The notes below the pieces were generated by a model. It was not told the DNA's origin. It did not search any database and was given only the letters and a program-made list of their open reading frames with translations. Source: an uncultured Prevotellaceae bacterium (GTDB taxonomy: Bacteria > Bacteroidota > Bacteroidia > Bacteroidales > Bacteroidaceae). Taken from it: a stretch of DNA of 64,000 nt. This document shows positions 16,159 through 25,797 of this stretch, in pieces. The stretch lies in NCBI GenBank assembly GCA_902781315.1, contig CACZIT010000013.1:1-64000 (forward strand). Reading direction: 5' to 3'. Positions within the stretch are counted from its first letter, which is position 1; each line of letters opens with the position of its first letter. The position numbers and the translations under genes are program-made.

Positions 16159-16848
16159 CTATGCCAGTTTGGCAATGACGGTCTGGTCGCCGGTGGTCTT
16201 CTGCCCCATCTTCACGCAGACCTCGGAGCCAACGGGCAGGAACACATCCACGCGCGAACCCAGTTTGATGAAGCCCAGGTGCTCGTCGATGTAGCAGTCC
16301 TCGCCTTCCTTGGCGTAAGTCACGATGCGACGCGCCATAGCTCCGGCAATCTGGCGGCACAGCACGTCGACGCCGCCAGGCGTGGTAATCATCACGTCAG
16401 AGCGCTCGTTCTCCTCGCTGGCCTTGGGCAGCCAAGCCCGGTGGTAGTTGCCGTTCTGGTGGTACACGAATTTCACCTTTCCGTCTACAGGGAACCAGTT
16501 GGCATGCACGTTCAGCGGACTCATGAAAATCGATATCATCAGTCGGCGGTCGTGGAAGTAGTTATGCTCGTCCACCTCCTCAATCACCACAATCTTGCCG
16601 TCGGCGGGAGCCACGACGATGCCGTCGGTCTCTTCCTCAGGGAAGTAGCGAATGGGGCAGCGGTAGAAATTGACAACAACAAGATAGATGGTGCCAAACA
16701 CCGCGACGAAGAGCCAGAAGGGCCACCGTGCCTCCAGCCGCCACAGCAGCAGGGCTATGGCGGTGATGCCGATGAAGCCCCACAACAGCGTGTCGGTACC
16801 TTCGCGATGCAGGCGTATTTTTTTGAGTTTCTTGATTTTTTCTCCCAT
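16159..16848 (-). CDS. psd: Phosphatidylserine decarboxylase proenzyme
   Basis: 229 residues. It decarboxylates phosphatidylserine to phosphatidylethanolamine. Two hydrophobic helices near the N-terminus ([30 protein letters not shown]) anchor it. The catalytic domain contains [32 protein letters not shown] and the self-cleavage site [11 protein letters not shown] (Gly-Ser near 195), where the Ser becomes the pyruvoyl group. The frame is open to 16875, but the ATG at 16848 ([17 protein letters not shown]) matches the usual start and leaves room for the promoter. First gene of the psd-pssA operon. Confidence 0.92.
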   Translation of the reverse strand: MGEKIKKLKKIRLHREGTDTLLWGFIGITAIALLLWRLEARWPFWLFVAVFGTIYLVVVNFYRCPIRYFPEEETDGIVVAPADGKIVVIEEVDEHNYFHDRRLMISIFMSPLNVHANWFPVDGKVKFVYHQNGNYHRAWLPKASEENERSDVMITTPGGVDVLCRQIAGAMARRIVTYAKEGEDCYIDEHLGFIKLGSRVDVFLPVGSEVCVKMGQKTTGDQTVIAKLA

Positions 16849-16879
16849 GATAAAATGGCTTTCGGACTTTTCCAACTTG

Positions 16880-16887
16880 CAAAGTTA
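16880..16887 (-). promoter_or_regulatory. -7 element of the psd operon
   Basis: TAACTTTG on the minus strand (CAAAGTTA on plus), 31 nt before the ATG at 16848. No clear -33 element. Confidence 0.5.
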
Positions 16888-16990
16888 ATGCTTTTCTTTG
16901 AAAAAGAGCCATCTTCTTTCATCTTTTTTTATATTCTTGCCGTTTTTCTTCTTTTCTGTAGGCTGCATGACGTTAATGTTCGCAAAATAC

Positions 16991-17021
16991 TTGCGGCATC
17001 GGTCAGTTTTTCGTACCTTTG
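16991..17021 (+). promoter_or_regulatory. Promoter of dnaE
   Basis: TTG 16991-16993, 20 nt, TACCTTTG 17014-17021. The ATG at 17028 starts 7 nt after the -7 element, so the transcript would begin at or next to the start codon. Confidence 0.6.
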
Positions 17022-17027
17022 CCGATT

Positions 17028-20000
17028 ATGGAAGATTTCGTTCATCTGCACGTACATACATACTATTCCATCCTGGACGGCCAGTCCAAGATTTCGAAAC
17101 TCGTCGACAAGGCCATTGCCGACGGCATGCGGGGCATGGCTATCACCGACCACGGCAACATGTTCGGCATCAAGGAGTTCCACGACTACTGTGTCGGCGT
17201 CAACAAAAAGCGCAAGAAGGCGGGCGAGGAACCCTTCAAGCCCATCTTCGGCTGCGAGATGTATGTGGCCAAGCATGGCCCCAAGGAGCAGAAGAACGGC
17301 CGCGAAGACCAGAGCGGCTACCACCTCATTGTGCTGGCCAAGAACTACCAGGGCTACAAGAACCTCATCAAGCTCGTCTCGCGCGCATGGGTAGACGGCT
17401 ACTACATGCGTCCGCGTACCGACCGCGCCGATCTCGAGCGTTACCACGAGGGACTCATCGTCTGCTCGGCCTGCATCGCTGGCGAGGTACCCAAGAAAAT
17501 CCTTGAGGGCGACATCGCCGGAGCCCGCGAGGCCATTGAGTGGCACCACCGCGTGTTCGGCGACGACTACTACCTCGAGCTGCAGCGCCACGAGGTGAAA
17601 AACCCGCGGCAGCGGGCCAACCGCGAGACCTTCCCCCTGCAGCAGAAGGCCAACCGCGTGCTCATCGAACTGGCACGCGAATACGGCATCAAGCTCGTCT
17701 GCACCAACGACGTCCACTTCGTCGAAGAAGAGAACGCCGAGGCCCACGACCACCTGCTCTGCCTCTCCACCAACAAAGACCTCGACGACCCCACGCGCAT
17801 GCTCTACTCCAAGCAGGAGTGGTTCAAGACGCGGGCCGAGATGAACCAGGTTTTCAGCGATGTGCCCGAGGCACTCGCCAACACGCTCGAGATTCTCGAC
17901 AAGGTGGAAATATACAGCCTCGACCACGACCCCATCATGCCCTTCTTCCCCATTCCCGAAAGCTTCGGCACCGAGGAAGAGTGGCGCCGCAAGTTCACCG
18001 AAGAGCAACTCTACGAGGAGTTCACGCGCGACGAGAACGGCGAGAACCCGCTGCCACGCGAGGAAGGCGAGAAGAAAATCGCCCACCTCGGCGGATACGA
18101 GAAAATATACCGCATCAAATTCGAGGCCGACTATCTGGCCAAACTCGCCTACGAAGGTGCCGCCGCACGCTATGCCCAGCCGCTCGACAAGGAGGTCGAC
18201 GACCGCATACGCTTCGAGCTACACATCATGAAGACCATGGGTTTCCCCGGCTACTTCCTCATCGTGCAGGACTTCATCAATTCCGCCCGCAACGAACTTG
18301 GCGTCATGGTAGGTCCCGGGCGTGGCTCGGCCGCAGGCTCCGTCGTGGCCTACTGCCTCGGCATCACCAAAATCGACCCGCTGAAGTACGACCTGCTGTT
18401 CGAGCGCTTCCTCAACCCCGACCGTATCTCCCTGCCCGATATCGATACCGACTTCGACGACGACGGCCGCGGCCGCGTGCTGAAGTGGGTCGAGGACAAA
18501 TACGGCCACGAGAACTGCGCCCACATCATCACCTATGCCTCTATGGCCACGAAGAACTCCATCAAGGACGTGGCCCGCGTCGAGAAACTCCCCCTGCCAG
18601 AGTCTAACCGCCTCTGCAAGGCCATCCCCGACCGACTGCCCGACGGCATGAAGATGAATCTCACCAACGCCATCAAGTGCACCCCCGAGCTGCGTGAGGC
18701 CGAGAACTCTGCCGACCCCGTCATGGCAAACACCATCAAGTATGCCAAGATGCTCGAAGGCACCGTGCGAGGCACCGGCATCCACGCCTGCGGCTTCATC
18801 ATCTGCCGCGACCCCATCAGCGACTGGGTGCCCGTCTCCACAGCCGACGACCCCGACTTCAAGGACACCAAGACCAACTGCACCCAATACGACGGCCACG
18901 TCATCGAGTCCACCGGACTCATCAAGATGGACTTCCTCGGACTGAAGACGCTTTCCGAGCTCAAGGAAGCCTGCGCCAACATCAAGCTCCACCGGGGCAT
19001 CGACGTCGACCTCGACACTATACCCATCGACGACCCCAAGACCTACGAACTCTACCAGCAGGGCCGCACCATCGGCACCTTCCAGTTCGAGTCAAGCGGC
19101 ATGCAGAAATACCTGCGCGAGCTCCATCCCACCGTCTTCGAGGACCTCATCGCCATGAACGCCCTCTATCGCCCCGGCCCTATGGACTACATTCCCCAGT
19201 TCATTCGCCGCAAGAACGGTGCCGAGCCCATCACCTACGACATACCCTGTATGGAGAAATACCTGCGCGACACCTATGGCATCACTGTCTATCAGGAGCA
19301 GGTCATGCTCCTCTCCCGACAACTCGCCGACTTCACTCGCGGCGAGAGCGACGCCCTGCGTAAGGCCATGGGTAAGAAGAAGAAAGACATCGTCGACGCC
19401 ATGAAGCCCAAGTTCATCGAGGGCGGCCGCAAGAACGGCCACGACCCGAAGGTGCTTGAGAAAATCTGGGCCGACTGGGAGAAGTTCGCCTCCTACGCCT
19501 TCAACAAGTCGCACGCCGCCTGCTATTCCTGGGTGGCCTATCAGACCGCCTACCTCAAGGCCAACTATCCGGCCGAGTTCATGGCAGCCATCATGAGCCG
19601 CCGCCGCGACCAAATCACCGAAATCACCAAGCTCATGGACGAATGCCGCGCCATGGGCATCGACACCCTCGGACCGGACGTCAACGAGTCCTATCTGAAG
19701 TTCGGCGTCAACCAGCGCGGCGAGATACGCTTCGGACTCGCCGCCATCAAGGGCATGGGCGACAACGTCGCACAGGCCATCATCGACGAGCGCGAGAAGA
19801 ACGGCCCCTACCGCGACATCTTCGATTTCGCCCAGCGCGTCAACTACGCCTCCGTCAACCGCAAAGCCTTCGAGTCGCTCGCCCTCAGCGGCGGCTTCGA
19901 CTCCTTCGGCATCCCCCGCGAGAGCTTCTTCGCCTCCGATGCCCGCGGCAATCAGTTCCTCGACACCCTCGTGCGTTACGGCCAGCTCTATCAAGCCGAG

Positions 20001-20735
20001 CAGCAGCAGGCACAGAACTCCCTCTTCGGCGACGAAGGAGCCGTCGACATCGCCACACCCCCCATCCCCCAGTGTGAGCGCTGGAGTACCATCGAGCGCC
20101 TCAACCGCGAGCGCGACCTCGTGGGCATCTACCTTTCAGCTCATCCCCTCGACGAGTTCAGCGTCGTTCTCAACACAATGTGCAACACCCGCTGCTCCCA
20201 GCTCGACGAGAAAGCCGAACTCGCCCGCAAGCCCGAAATCACTGTGGGCGGCATCGTCACCGAGGTGCGCGACCGCTACACCAAGACCGGCAAACCCATG
20301 GGTGTCGTCACCATCGAAGACTTCGACGGCTCCGGCGAACTCGCCTTCTTCGGCGAAGAGTGGGGCCGCTGGCGAGGCATGTTCGTCGAAGGCAGCTCCG
20401 TCTACGTGCGAGGCCGCTACGTGCAGAAATACCCCAACAGCCAGTTCATCGACTTCCGCACCACTGGCGTGGAATACCTCCAGACCGTGCGCGACAGCAA
20501 AATCACGCGCTTCACCATCACCTGCGAGCGCGACGCCCTCGACGACACCGTGGTCAACGAGCTCACCACCCTCATCAGCGACAGTCCCGGCCACACCGAG
20601 CTCTACGTGCAGATACTGGACCGCGAGCACAACACCAACCTGCTCCTGCGTTCCACCTCGCGCACCATCAGCCTCAGCCGCGACCTCATCCGCTTCATTG
20701 AACAGCACCCCCGCCTCGGCTATCAAGTGAACTAG
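17028..20735 (+). CDS. dnaE: DNA polymerase III alpha subunit
   Basis: 1235 residues, the replicative polymerase. N-terminal PHP domain (FVHLHVHTYYSILDG; TDHGNMFGIKEF). Palm catalytic aspartates sit in PDIDTDFDDDGRGRV (about 470) and a third near KMDFLGLKTL (about 632). Further motifs: YRPGPMDYIPQFIRRK, YQEQVMLLSRQLADF and NKSHAACYSWVAYQTAY. An OB-fold domain lies near 1070-1110 (ITVGGIVTEVRDRYTKTG). The start at 17028 is chosen over 17019 because the latter lies inside the -7 element. The gene is intact and more GC-rich in third positions than the accessory genes. Confidence 0.97.
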   Translation: MEDFVHLHVHTYYSILDGQSKISKLVDKAIADGMRGMAITDHGNMFGIKEFHDYCVGVNKKRKKAGEEPFKPIFGCEMYVAKHGPKEQKNGREDQSGYHLIVLAKNYQGYKNLIKLVSRAWVDGYYMRPRTDRADLERYHEGLIVCSACIAGEVPKKILEGDIAGAREAIEWHHRVFGDDYYLELQRHEVKNPRQRANRETFPLQQKANRVLIELAREYGIKLVCTNDVHFVEEENAEAHDHLLCLSTNKDLDDPTRMLYSKQEWFKTRAEMNQVFSDVPEALANTLEILDKVEIYSLDHDPIMPFFPIPESFGTEEEWRRKFTEEQLYEEFTRDENGENPLPREEGEKKIAHLGGYEKIYRIKFEADYLAKLAYEGAAARYAQPLDKEVDDRIRFELHIMKTMGFPGYFLIVQDFINSARNELGVMVGPGRGSAAGSVVAYCLGITKIDPLKYDLLFERFLNPDRISLPDIDTDFDDDGRGRVLKWVEDKYGHENCAHIITYASMATKNSIKDVARVEKLPLPESNRLCKAIPDRLPDGMKMNLTNAIKCTPELREAENSADPVMANTIKYAKMLEGTVRGTGIHACGFIICRDPISDWVPVSTADDPDFKDTKTNCTQYDGHVIESTGLIKMDFLGLKTLSELKEACANIKLHRGIDVDLDTIPIDDPKTYELYQQGRTIGTFQFESSGMQKYLRELHPTVFEDLIAMNALYRPGPMDYIPQFIRRKNGAEPITYDIPCMEKYLRDTYGITVYQEQVMLLSRQLADFTRGESDALRKAMGKKKKDIVDAMKPKFIEGGRKNGHDPKVLEKIWADWEKFASYAFNKSHAACYSWVAYQTAYLKANYPAEFMAAIMSRRRDQITEITKLMDECRAMGIDTLGPDVNESYLKFGVNQRGEIRFGLAAIKGMGDNVAQAIIDEREKNGPYRDIFDFAQRVNYASVNRKAFESLALSGGFDSFGIPRESFFASDARGNQFLDTLVRYGQLYQAEQQQAQNSLFGDEGAVDIATPPIPQCERWSTIERLNRERDLVGIYLSAHPLDEFSVVLNTMCNTRCSQLDEKAELARKPEITVGGIVTEVRDRYTKTGKPMGVVTIEDFDGSGELAFFGEEWGRWRGMFVEGSSVYVRGRYVQKYPNSQFIDFRTTGVEYLQTVRDSKITRFTITCERDALDDTVVNELTTLISDSPGHTELYVQILDREHNTNLLLRSTSRTISLSRDLIRFIEQHPRLGYQVN

Positions 20736-20881
20736 AGAGGGGAACCTCCCCCCGACCCCTCCATTTTTTTGGCATACCTTTTGCAGGAAGCTATGTAGGT
20801 GGACGCCGCGTGCTGCGCAGAACAACAATAAATTTCATATCAACAACACCAATATCAACCCAATCAAAACAAACAAACATC

Positions 20882-21196
<315 letters not shown>

Positions 21197-21215
21197 GTAG
21201 CGAGTGAATGAATAG

Positions 21216-21264
21216 TGAAGAGCGAGTAGTTTGTGAAGACAAGCTATTCGCTCTTCATTTTTTT
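21216..21264 (+). terminator. Rho-independent terminator after trxA
   Basis: TGAAGAGCGAGTAG (21216-21229) pairs with CTATTCGCTCTTCA (21244-21257) with one G-T pair, followed by a run of T to 21264. Between this and tsaE (21265-21406) is GC-rich sequence with a duplicated GCCTTCCACGGC and no gene. Confidence 0.85.
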
Positions 21265-21406
21265 GTGATCCTATCAGAAAGGCAACTTCTCCATCAGAAG
21301 AGTTTCGTCGCTGACAAGCCAGCTGGTCTGCATGTCCTCCGCCGCCCTTACACGCGCCGAAGGCGCCTTCCACGGCGCGTCAGCGGCCTTCCACGGCTGC
21401 CCTCTG

Positions 21407-21820
21407 TCACCAACGGATGAGGCGGGTGCCGTCGGGCTGTTCGGTGATGCTGACGCGGAGGGCGTCGTCGGGGAGGAGCTGCTCGATGAGCTCGGGCCAC
21501 TCGATGAGGCAGAGACTGCCTGACTGGTAGAAGTAGTCCTCGTAGCCCATGTCGTAGACTTCTTCCAACCGCTTGATGCGATAGAAGTCGAAGTGGTAGA
21601 TGGGGTCGCCGGCGGCGGTGGTGTATTCGTTGACGATGGCAAAGGTGGGGGAGGTGATGACGTCCTCGACGCCGAGTGATTCGCAGAGGGCCTTGATGAA
21701 GGTGGTCTTGCCTGCTCCCATCTGTCCGTAGAAGGCGATAACGTTGTGGCCGGGCAGTACTTCGCTGATGAACTGGCGGGCGGCCTCGTGAATATGGTCA
21801 ATATCTTTAATTGTAATCAT
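21407..21820 (-). CDS. tsaE: tRNA t6A-modification ATPase TsaE
   Basis: 137 residues. It is the ATPase that supports the TsaB-TsaD complex in making N6-threonylcarbamoyladenosine at tRNA position 37. Walker A GQMGAGKTTFIKAL (about 31-44), then TSPTFAIVNEY, HFDFYRIKRLEEVYDMGYEDYF and the end motif IEWPELIEQLLPDDAL. Length is normal for the family. The gene stands directly downstream of porX in the same orientation with about 100 nt between them, filled by a CCTTGAACTTTGAA repeat. Confidence 0.92.
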   Translation of the reverse strand: MITIKDIDHIHEAARQFISEVLPGHNVIAFYGQMGAGKTTFIKALCESLGVEDVITSPTFAIVNEYTTAAGDPIYHFDFYRIKRLEEVYDMGYEDYFYQSGSLCLIEWPELIEQLLPDDALRVSITEQPDGTRLIRW

Positions 21821-21837
21821 CTTTGTAAGAATTTAAG

Positions 21838-21904
21838 GACCTTGAACTTTGAACCTTGAACTTTGAACCTTGAACTTTAAACCTTGAACTTTGAACCTTG
21901 AACG
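21838..21904. repeat. Tandem CCTTGAACTTTGAA repeat
   Basis: About five units of a 14-nt motif (CCTTGAACTTTGAA, one unit with TTTAAA) fill the gap between porX and tsaE. A single copy lies inside the GH105 gene at about 9531-9546. Confidence 0.8.
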
Positions 21905-21920
21905 CCCCGTAGGGCCCCCT

Positions 21921-23549
21921 TTACCTCTTCTTCGGCGTCAGCGCGACCAGTGGCACGAGCATTTCTTCCATGGAGATGCCGCCATGCTGGAACGTGTCGC
22001 GGTAGTAGGCGACGTAGTAGTTGTAGTTGTTGGGGTAGGCGAAGAAGGCGTCGCCGGTGGCGAAGACATAGCTCGTGGATAGGTTAGGCGCGGGCAGGTG
22101 GGCGCGTTGTGGCTCCTTGATGACGAACACTTCGCGGGGATTGTAGTTGAGGTTCTTGCCCAGCTTATAGCGCAGGTTGGTGTTGGTGTTGCGGTCGCCG
22201 ATGATTTTGCTGGGTCGGCTGACGCGGATGGAACCGTGGTCGGTGGTGACGAGTACCTTATAGTCGGACGTGGCCAACTGCTTGAGCACTTCGGCCATGG
22301 CGGAATGGCGGAACCATGAGAGCGTGATGCTGCGGTAGGCCGACTCGTTGTTGGCGAGTTCGCGCACCATCTTCGACTCGGTGCGTGCGTGGGAGAGCAT
22401 GTCGATGAAATTGAACACGACGACGTTGAGGCTGTTCTGGCGCAGCGACGGTAGCTGGGCGAGGAATCGCTCGGCATCCTGCGAGGTGTTGATTTTGTGG
22501 TAGGAATAGGTGTCGTGGCGGCGGAAGCGCTCTATCTGGGTGCCGATGAGTGGTCCTTCGTTGAGGTTCTTGCCTTCTTCCTCGTCTTCGTCGACCCACA
22601 GGTCAGGAAACATGCGCGCTATCTGGTCGGGCATGAGTCCGGAGAAGATGGCGTTGCGGGCGTACTGCGTGGCGGTGGGCAGGATGCTCATGTAGAGTTC
22701 CTCCTGCGCCTCGAAGAGGTCGCCTATTTCCTGGGCTATCATGCGCCACTGGTCGTAGCGGAAGTTGTCGATGACGATGAGGAATACCTGCTGTCCCTGG
22801 TCGAGCAGGGGGAAGACGCGGCGCTTGAAGATGTCTGGCGAAAGGAGGGGAGAAAACTCCCCCGGCCCCTCGGCAGGAGGGGTGTGCCTCCCGGTTCGCA
22901 TAGCCCCCTGGTCAAAGGATTGGGTGGCGGTATTGTTTCTGGAGGCTACCCATTCGAGGTAGTTCTGCTTGACGAACTTGGCGAAGCCGATGTTCGCCTC
23001 TTCCTTCTGTGTGGAGAGGATTTCGGTCATCGCACTGTCGGCCGAGCTCAGTTCCAGTTCCCAGTGCACCAGTCGGCGGTACACCTCCACCCAGTCGTCG
23101 AACGTGCGGCACTCCTGAATCTGCTGTGCTATGTCCATGAAGTTCTGCTGGTAGCCCGTCTGCGTCACCTCGGCCACGATCTCGCGCTTGTGAATGTTCT
23201 TCTTCAGCGTCAGCAGTATCTGCATCGGGTTGACGGGCTTGATGAGATAGTCGGCAATCTTCGAGCCAATGGCCTGGTCCATGATGTTTTCCTCTTCGCT
23301 CTTGGTGCACATCACGACTGGCGTGGCGGGCGTGATTTGCTTGATGCGCTGTAGCGTCTCGAGTCCGGTGAGTCCCGGCATCATCTCGTCGAGCATCACT
23401 AAATCGAACGACTGTCGCTGGCATTCTTCGACGGCGTCGGTACCGTTTGACACCGTCACCACCTCGTAGCCTTTCTTCTGGAGGAAGAGGATGTGGGCTT
23501 TCAGGAGTTCTATCTCGTCGTCGACCCAAAGAATTTTTCCGCTTGTCAT
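21921..23549 (-). CDS. porX: T9SS response regulator with PglZ domain (PorX)
   Basis: 542 residues. N-terminal receiver domain (KILWVDDEIELLKAH, phospho-Asp in LVMLDEMMPGLTG, Lys in YLIKPVNPMQ), a helical linker and a C-terminal PglZ/alkaline-phosphatase-like domain (VFLIVIDNFRYDQWR near 260; VLVTTDHGSIRVSRPSKI near 440). In Porphyromonas and Flavobacterium PorX controls type IX secretion. This fits the T9SS-like tails in the first 8 kb. At about residues 219-236 a copy of the GC-rich palindromic element adds a Pro/Gly-rich insert (HTPPAEGPGEFSPLLS). The ATG at 23549 follows the promoter. Confidence 0.9.
   Translation of the reverse strand: MTSGKILWVDDEIELLKAHILFLQKKGYEVVTVSNGTDAVEECQRQSFDLVMLDEMMPGLTGLETLQRIKQITPATPVVMCTKSEEENIMDQAIGSKIADYLIKPVNPMQILLTLKKNIHKREIVAEVTQTGYQQNFMDIAQQIQECRTFDDWVEVYRRLVHWELELSSADSAMTEILSTQKEEANIGFAKFVKQNYLEWVASRNNTATQSFDQGAMRTGRHTPPAEGPGEFSPLLSPDIFKRRVFPLLDQGQQVFLIVIDNFRYDQWRMIAQEIGDLFEAQEELYMSILPTATQYARNAIFSGLMPDQIARMFPDLWVDEDEEEGKNLNEGPLIGTQIERFRRHDTYSYHKINTSQDAERFLAQLPSLRQNSLNVVVFNFIDMLSHARTESKMVRELANNESAYRSITLSWFRHSAMAEVLKQLATSDYKVLVTTDHGSIRVSRPSKIIGDRNTNTNLRYKLGKNLNYNPREVFVIKEPQRAHLPAPNLSTSYVFATGDAFFAYPNNYNYYVAYYRDTFQHGGISMEEMLVPLVALTPKKR
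22843..22893. repeat. GC-rich palindromic element inside porX
   Basis: A degenerate copy (AGGAGGGGAG ... CTCCCCCGGCCCCTC ... GGAGGGG) read in frame as PAEGPGEFSPLLS. Confidence 0.65.
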
Positions 23550-23576
23550 AGGCCTTGTTTGCTTTGCATTTCTCTG

Positions 23577-23607
23577 CAAAGGTACGATTAAACTTGTGAA
23601 ATGCAAA
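23577..23607 (-). promoter_or_regulatory. Promoter of porX
   Basis: Minus strand TTTG (23607-23604), 19 nt, TACCTTTG (23584-23577); ATG 27 nt downstream. Confidence 0.7.
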
Positions 23608-23659
23608 GGAAAAAAAGCTTTTTCTTCTGTTCGGGCGCTATTTTCTTGGCGCCAGACCG

Positions 23660-24697
23660 TCAGTGGCGGCTGCCAATGTTGCCGTATGTGCGTAGGAGGG
23701 CGAGTTGCTTGCGTGCTTCGTGTTCGCCGAGGAAAATCATTTCGTCGATGGCCTTGCGGTTGAAGCTGGTGGCATCGTAGTCGTAGAGTGGGGGGTTGAT
23801 GTAGACATCGGCATCCTTGATGTTCTGCCGATACTTCTTGAAGTCGGGCCTGTTGAAGAGCCAGCCGATGATGCCGTCGGCGCTGGAGAGGCCCAGGAGG
23901 TCGTCGAGGAGCTGCACGAATTCTGAGGGTTCGTCCTCGTCGTCGGGATGGTTGACGGTAAGGTCGACGGCGATGACGCGCGTGGCGCCCATCTGGCGTG
24001 CCACGTCGACCGGCAGATTGTTGAAGATACCGCCATCGTAGAGCACGTAGTCGTCGAAGCGCACGGCCTTGAACAGCGCGGGAATGGCCATGCTCGCCCG
24101 CATATTGCGCGCCAGGGAGTCGCCCGTGAGCACCACCTCAGAGAATGTGGGGAGGTCGGAGGCGACGCAGGCGAAGACTGGAGACCCACCCCCAACAGAC
24201 CCACCCCCCTGCCCCTCCCTTTGAGGGAGGGGAGTAGAATGTCTTTCTGCTTGTTGGGCATTATCTGGAGAGTAATTACTCCCCTCCCTCACAGGGAGGG
24301 GCAGGGGGGTGGGTCTTCTGGCTGTCAGGCTGTCGAGCATCTGTTTGATGGCGTTGCCCTCGATGGCCTCGCGGGTGAAGAGCTGCAGCCACTGGCGGGA
24401 GCGGAACAAGGAGTCGAGCTGTGCGGCCGAATAGCCGATGCTGTAGAGACCGCCCACGATAGCGCCGATGCTCGTGCCGACGATGATGTCGGGCTGGACG
24501 CCTGCCTCTTCCAACACCTTCAGCACGCCTACATGGGCAGCACCTTTGGCACCGCCGCCGCCCAGGACGAGGGCGAGCTTACCCTGCGTCGCTTCCTCCC
24601 CACACGACCTCTCGGTGGCGAGGGGGCGTGCCTCCGTTCTGCCAGCGACAACGGTCAGCAGCAGAAGGGTCAGGATGAAGGCGGCGTGTCGATGCAT
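23660..24697 (-). CDS. Patatin-like phospholipase/serine hydrolase, exported
   Basis: 345 residues with an N-terminal signal ([20 protein letters not shown]). Patatin motifs: oxyanion loop [14 protein letters not shown] (about 47-60), nucleophile elbow GTSIG, and the catalytic Asp in [10 protein letters not shown]. The family hydrolyses acyl esters of lipids. Between the nucleophile and the Asp, residues about 128-171 are a foreign Pro/Gly-rich insert ([32 protein letters not shown]) coded by two head-to-head copies of the palindromic element. The catalytic residues remain on both sides and the frame is intact, so the enzyme may still work. Confidence 0.85.
   Translation of the reverse strand: MHRHAAFILTLLLLTVVAGRTEARPLATERSCGEEATQGKLALVLGGGGAKGAAHVGVLKVLEEAGVQPDIIVGTSIGAIVGGLYSIGYSAAQLDSLFRSRQWLQLFTREAIEGNAIKQMLDSLTARRPTPLPLPVREGSNYSPDNAQQAERHSTPLPQREGQGGGSVGGGSPVFACVASDLPTFSEVVLTGDSLARNMRASMAIPALFKAVRFDDYVLYDGGIFNNLPVDVARQMGATRVIAVDLTVNHPDDEDEPSEFVQLLDDLLGLSSADGIIGWLFNRPDFKKYRQNIKDADVYINPPLYDYDATSFNRKAIDEMIFLGEHEARKQLALLRTYGNIGSRH
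24183..24237. repeat. GC-rich palindromic element inside the phospholipase gene, copy A
   Basis: Core CCCCTCCC-TTTGA-GGGAGGGG flanked by the ACCCACCCCC arm; in frame. Confidence 0.85.
24275..24316. repeat. GC-rich palindromic element inside the phospholipase gene, copy B (inverted)
   Basis: CCCCTCCC-TCACA-GGGAGGGG followed by GGGGGGTGGGT, in opposite orientation to copy A; in frame. Confidence 0.85.
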
Positions 24698-24763
24698 AGT
24701 AAGAATAGTTTTTTTTTAGAGGAGTTGGGGAATTGGGGCGGCAGGGGAATTGAGCGGCCTGAA

Positions 24764-24950
24764 AGGCCAGCAACCTGTCAGCCCAGGGCAGCGCCCTGGG
24801 TAAAGGGCAGCAAGGGAACAGCGCCCTGTAAGGGCAAAATCTTTATCTCCTGGCGTTTTAAAGGTGTTGCCCTTACAGGGCGCAGTCAACTCTCTTGCTT
24901 CCCAAACCCAGGGCGCTGCCCTGGGCTGACAGGTGCTGCCCCGTTGGGGC
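24764..24950. repeat. MITE-like inverted-repeat element
   Basis: An imperfect inverted repeat about 160-190 nt long. Outer arms contain CCTGTCAGCCCAGGGC (24774-24789) and GCCCTGGGCTGACAGG (24917-24932). Inner arms contain GCGCCCTGTAAGGGCAA and TTGCCCTTACAGGGCGC. Each arm has its own small hairpins. It codes for nothing recognisable and lies between lpxA and the phospholipase gene. Confidence 0.7.
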
Positions 24951-24976
24951 GTTTTCTGGTTAGCCTTGTTCCGGCA

Positions 24977-25011
24977 GGCCCTCCCCTCCTTTGGAGGGGT
25001 CGGGGGAGGTT
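24977..25011. repeat. GC-rich palindromic element at the lpxA stop codon
   Basis: CCCCTCC-TTT-GGAGGGG plus TCGGGGGAGG; ends directly at the lpxA stop. Confidence 0.8.
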
Positions 25012-25794
25012 TCAGAGCTTCGTCATGATGCCGGCCTGGGTGGTCTCGAGGAAACGGGTGATGTTCTGAATCTCGGGACTGTCGGGCACCTGGTCCTTGA
25101 TTTGCAGGATAGCATCGAAGAGACTACCCTGACCATTGAACACCAGGCGATAGGCGTTGGCGATGTGCTTTTGCACCTTCTCGCTGATGCCATAAGCCGT
25201 CATCATCGTGTTGTTCGGACCATTATAGCCAATGGGCTTTCCGCCTGCTACGATGTAGGGCGGCACATCCTTCGAGAAGGTTGTACCAGCCTGAATCATA
25301 GAGCCTTCGCCGACGCGGGTGCCGGCATTCTCGATGACCGACGACGAGAAGATGACGCCATTGCCAATCTCGCAGTCGCCGGCAATCTTCGTGCCGTAGC
25401 CCAAGACGCAGTTGTCGCCAATCTTCGTGTCGTGCGAGACGTGGGCACCTTCCATGAGGAAGTTGCTGTTGCCGATGACGGTCTTTCCGCCCGTATGGGT
25501 GGCGCGGTTGATGACCACATTCTCACGGATGACGTTATTGTCGCCGATGATGCACTCCGACTTCTCGCCTTGGAAGTTGAAGTCCTGCGGCAGCGCAGCG
25601 ATGACGGCTCCCTGGTGTACCTTGTTGTTCTTGCCCATGCGGGTGCCGTTCAGAATGCTCACGAAGGGGAAGATGATGCATCCATCGCCGATGACCACGT
25701 CGTCCTCGATATAGACGAAGGGGAATATCTTACAGTTGTCGCCGATTTTCGCCTTTGGCGATACCTCAGCGCGGGGAGAAATTTCACTTGCCAT
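25012..25794 (-). CDS. lpxA: LpxA-family acyl-ACP UDP-GlcNAc O-acyltransferase
   Basis: 260 residues. A left-handed beta-helix with many hexapeptide repeats (IGDNCKIFPFVYI, VVIGDGCIIFPFV, IGDNNVIRENVVI). The catalytic His is in MEGAHVSHDTKIG and the C-terminal helical part is present (MTAYGISEKVQKHIANAYR). The family adds a 3-hydroxyacyl chain to UDP-GlcNAc in lipid A synthesis. Bacteroidota often have more than one homolog, so this may be a secondary copy. Palindromic elements abut both ends: one ends at the stop codon, the other overlaps the upstream in-frame ATG at 25809. I place the start at 25794 (MASEISPRAEVSP). Confidence 0.8.
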   Translation of the reverse strand: MASEISPRAEVSPKAKIGDNCKIFPFVYIEDDVVIGDGCIIFPFVSILNGTRMGKNNKVHQGAVIAALPQDFNFQGEKSECIIGDNNVIRENVVINRATHTGGKTVIGNSNFLMEGAHVSHDTKIGDNCVLGYGTKIAGDCEIGNGVIFSSSVIENAGTRVGEGSMIQAGTTFSKDVPPYIVAGGKPIGYNGPNNTMMTAYGISEKVQKHIANAYRLVFNGQGSLFDAILQIKDQVPDSPEIQNITRFLETTQAGIMTKL

Positions 25795-25797
25795 AGT

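Noticed and set aside
24698..25011. Possible insertion sequence
   Set aside because: Inverted repeats are present but there is no transposase frame; at most a miniature non-autonomous element.
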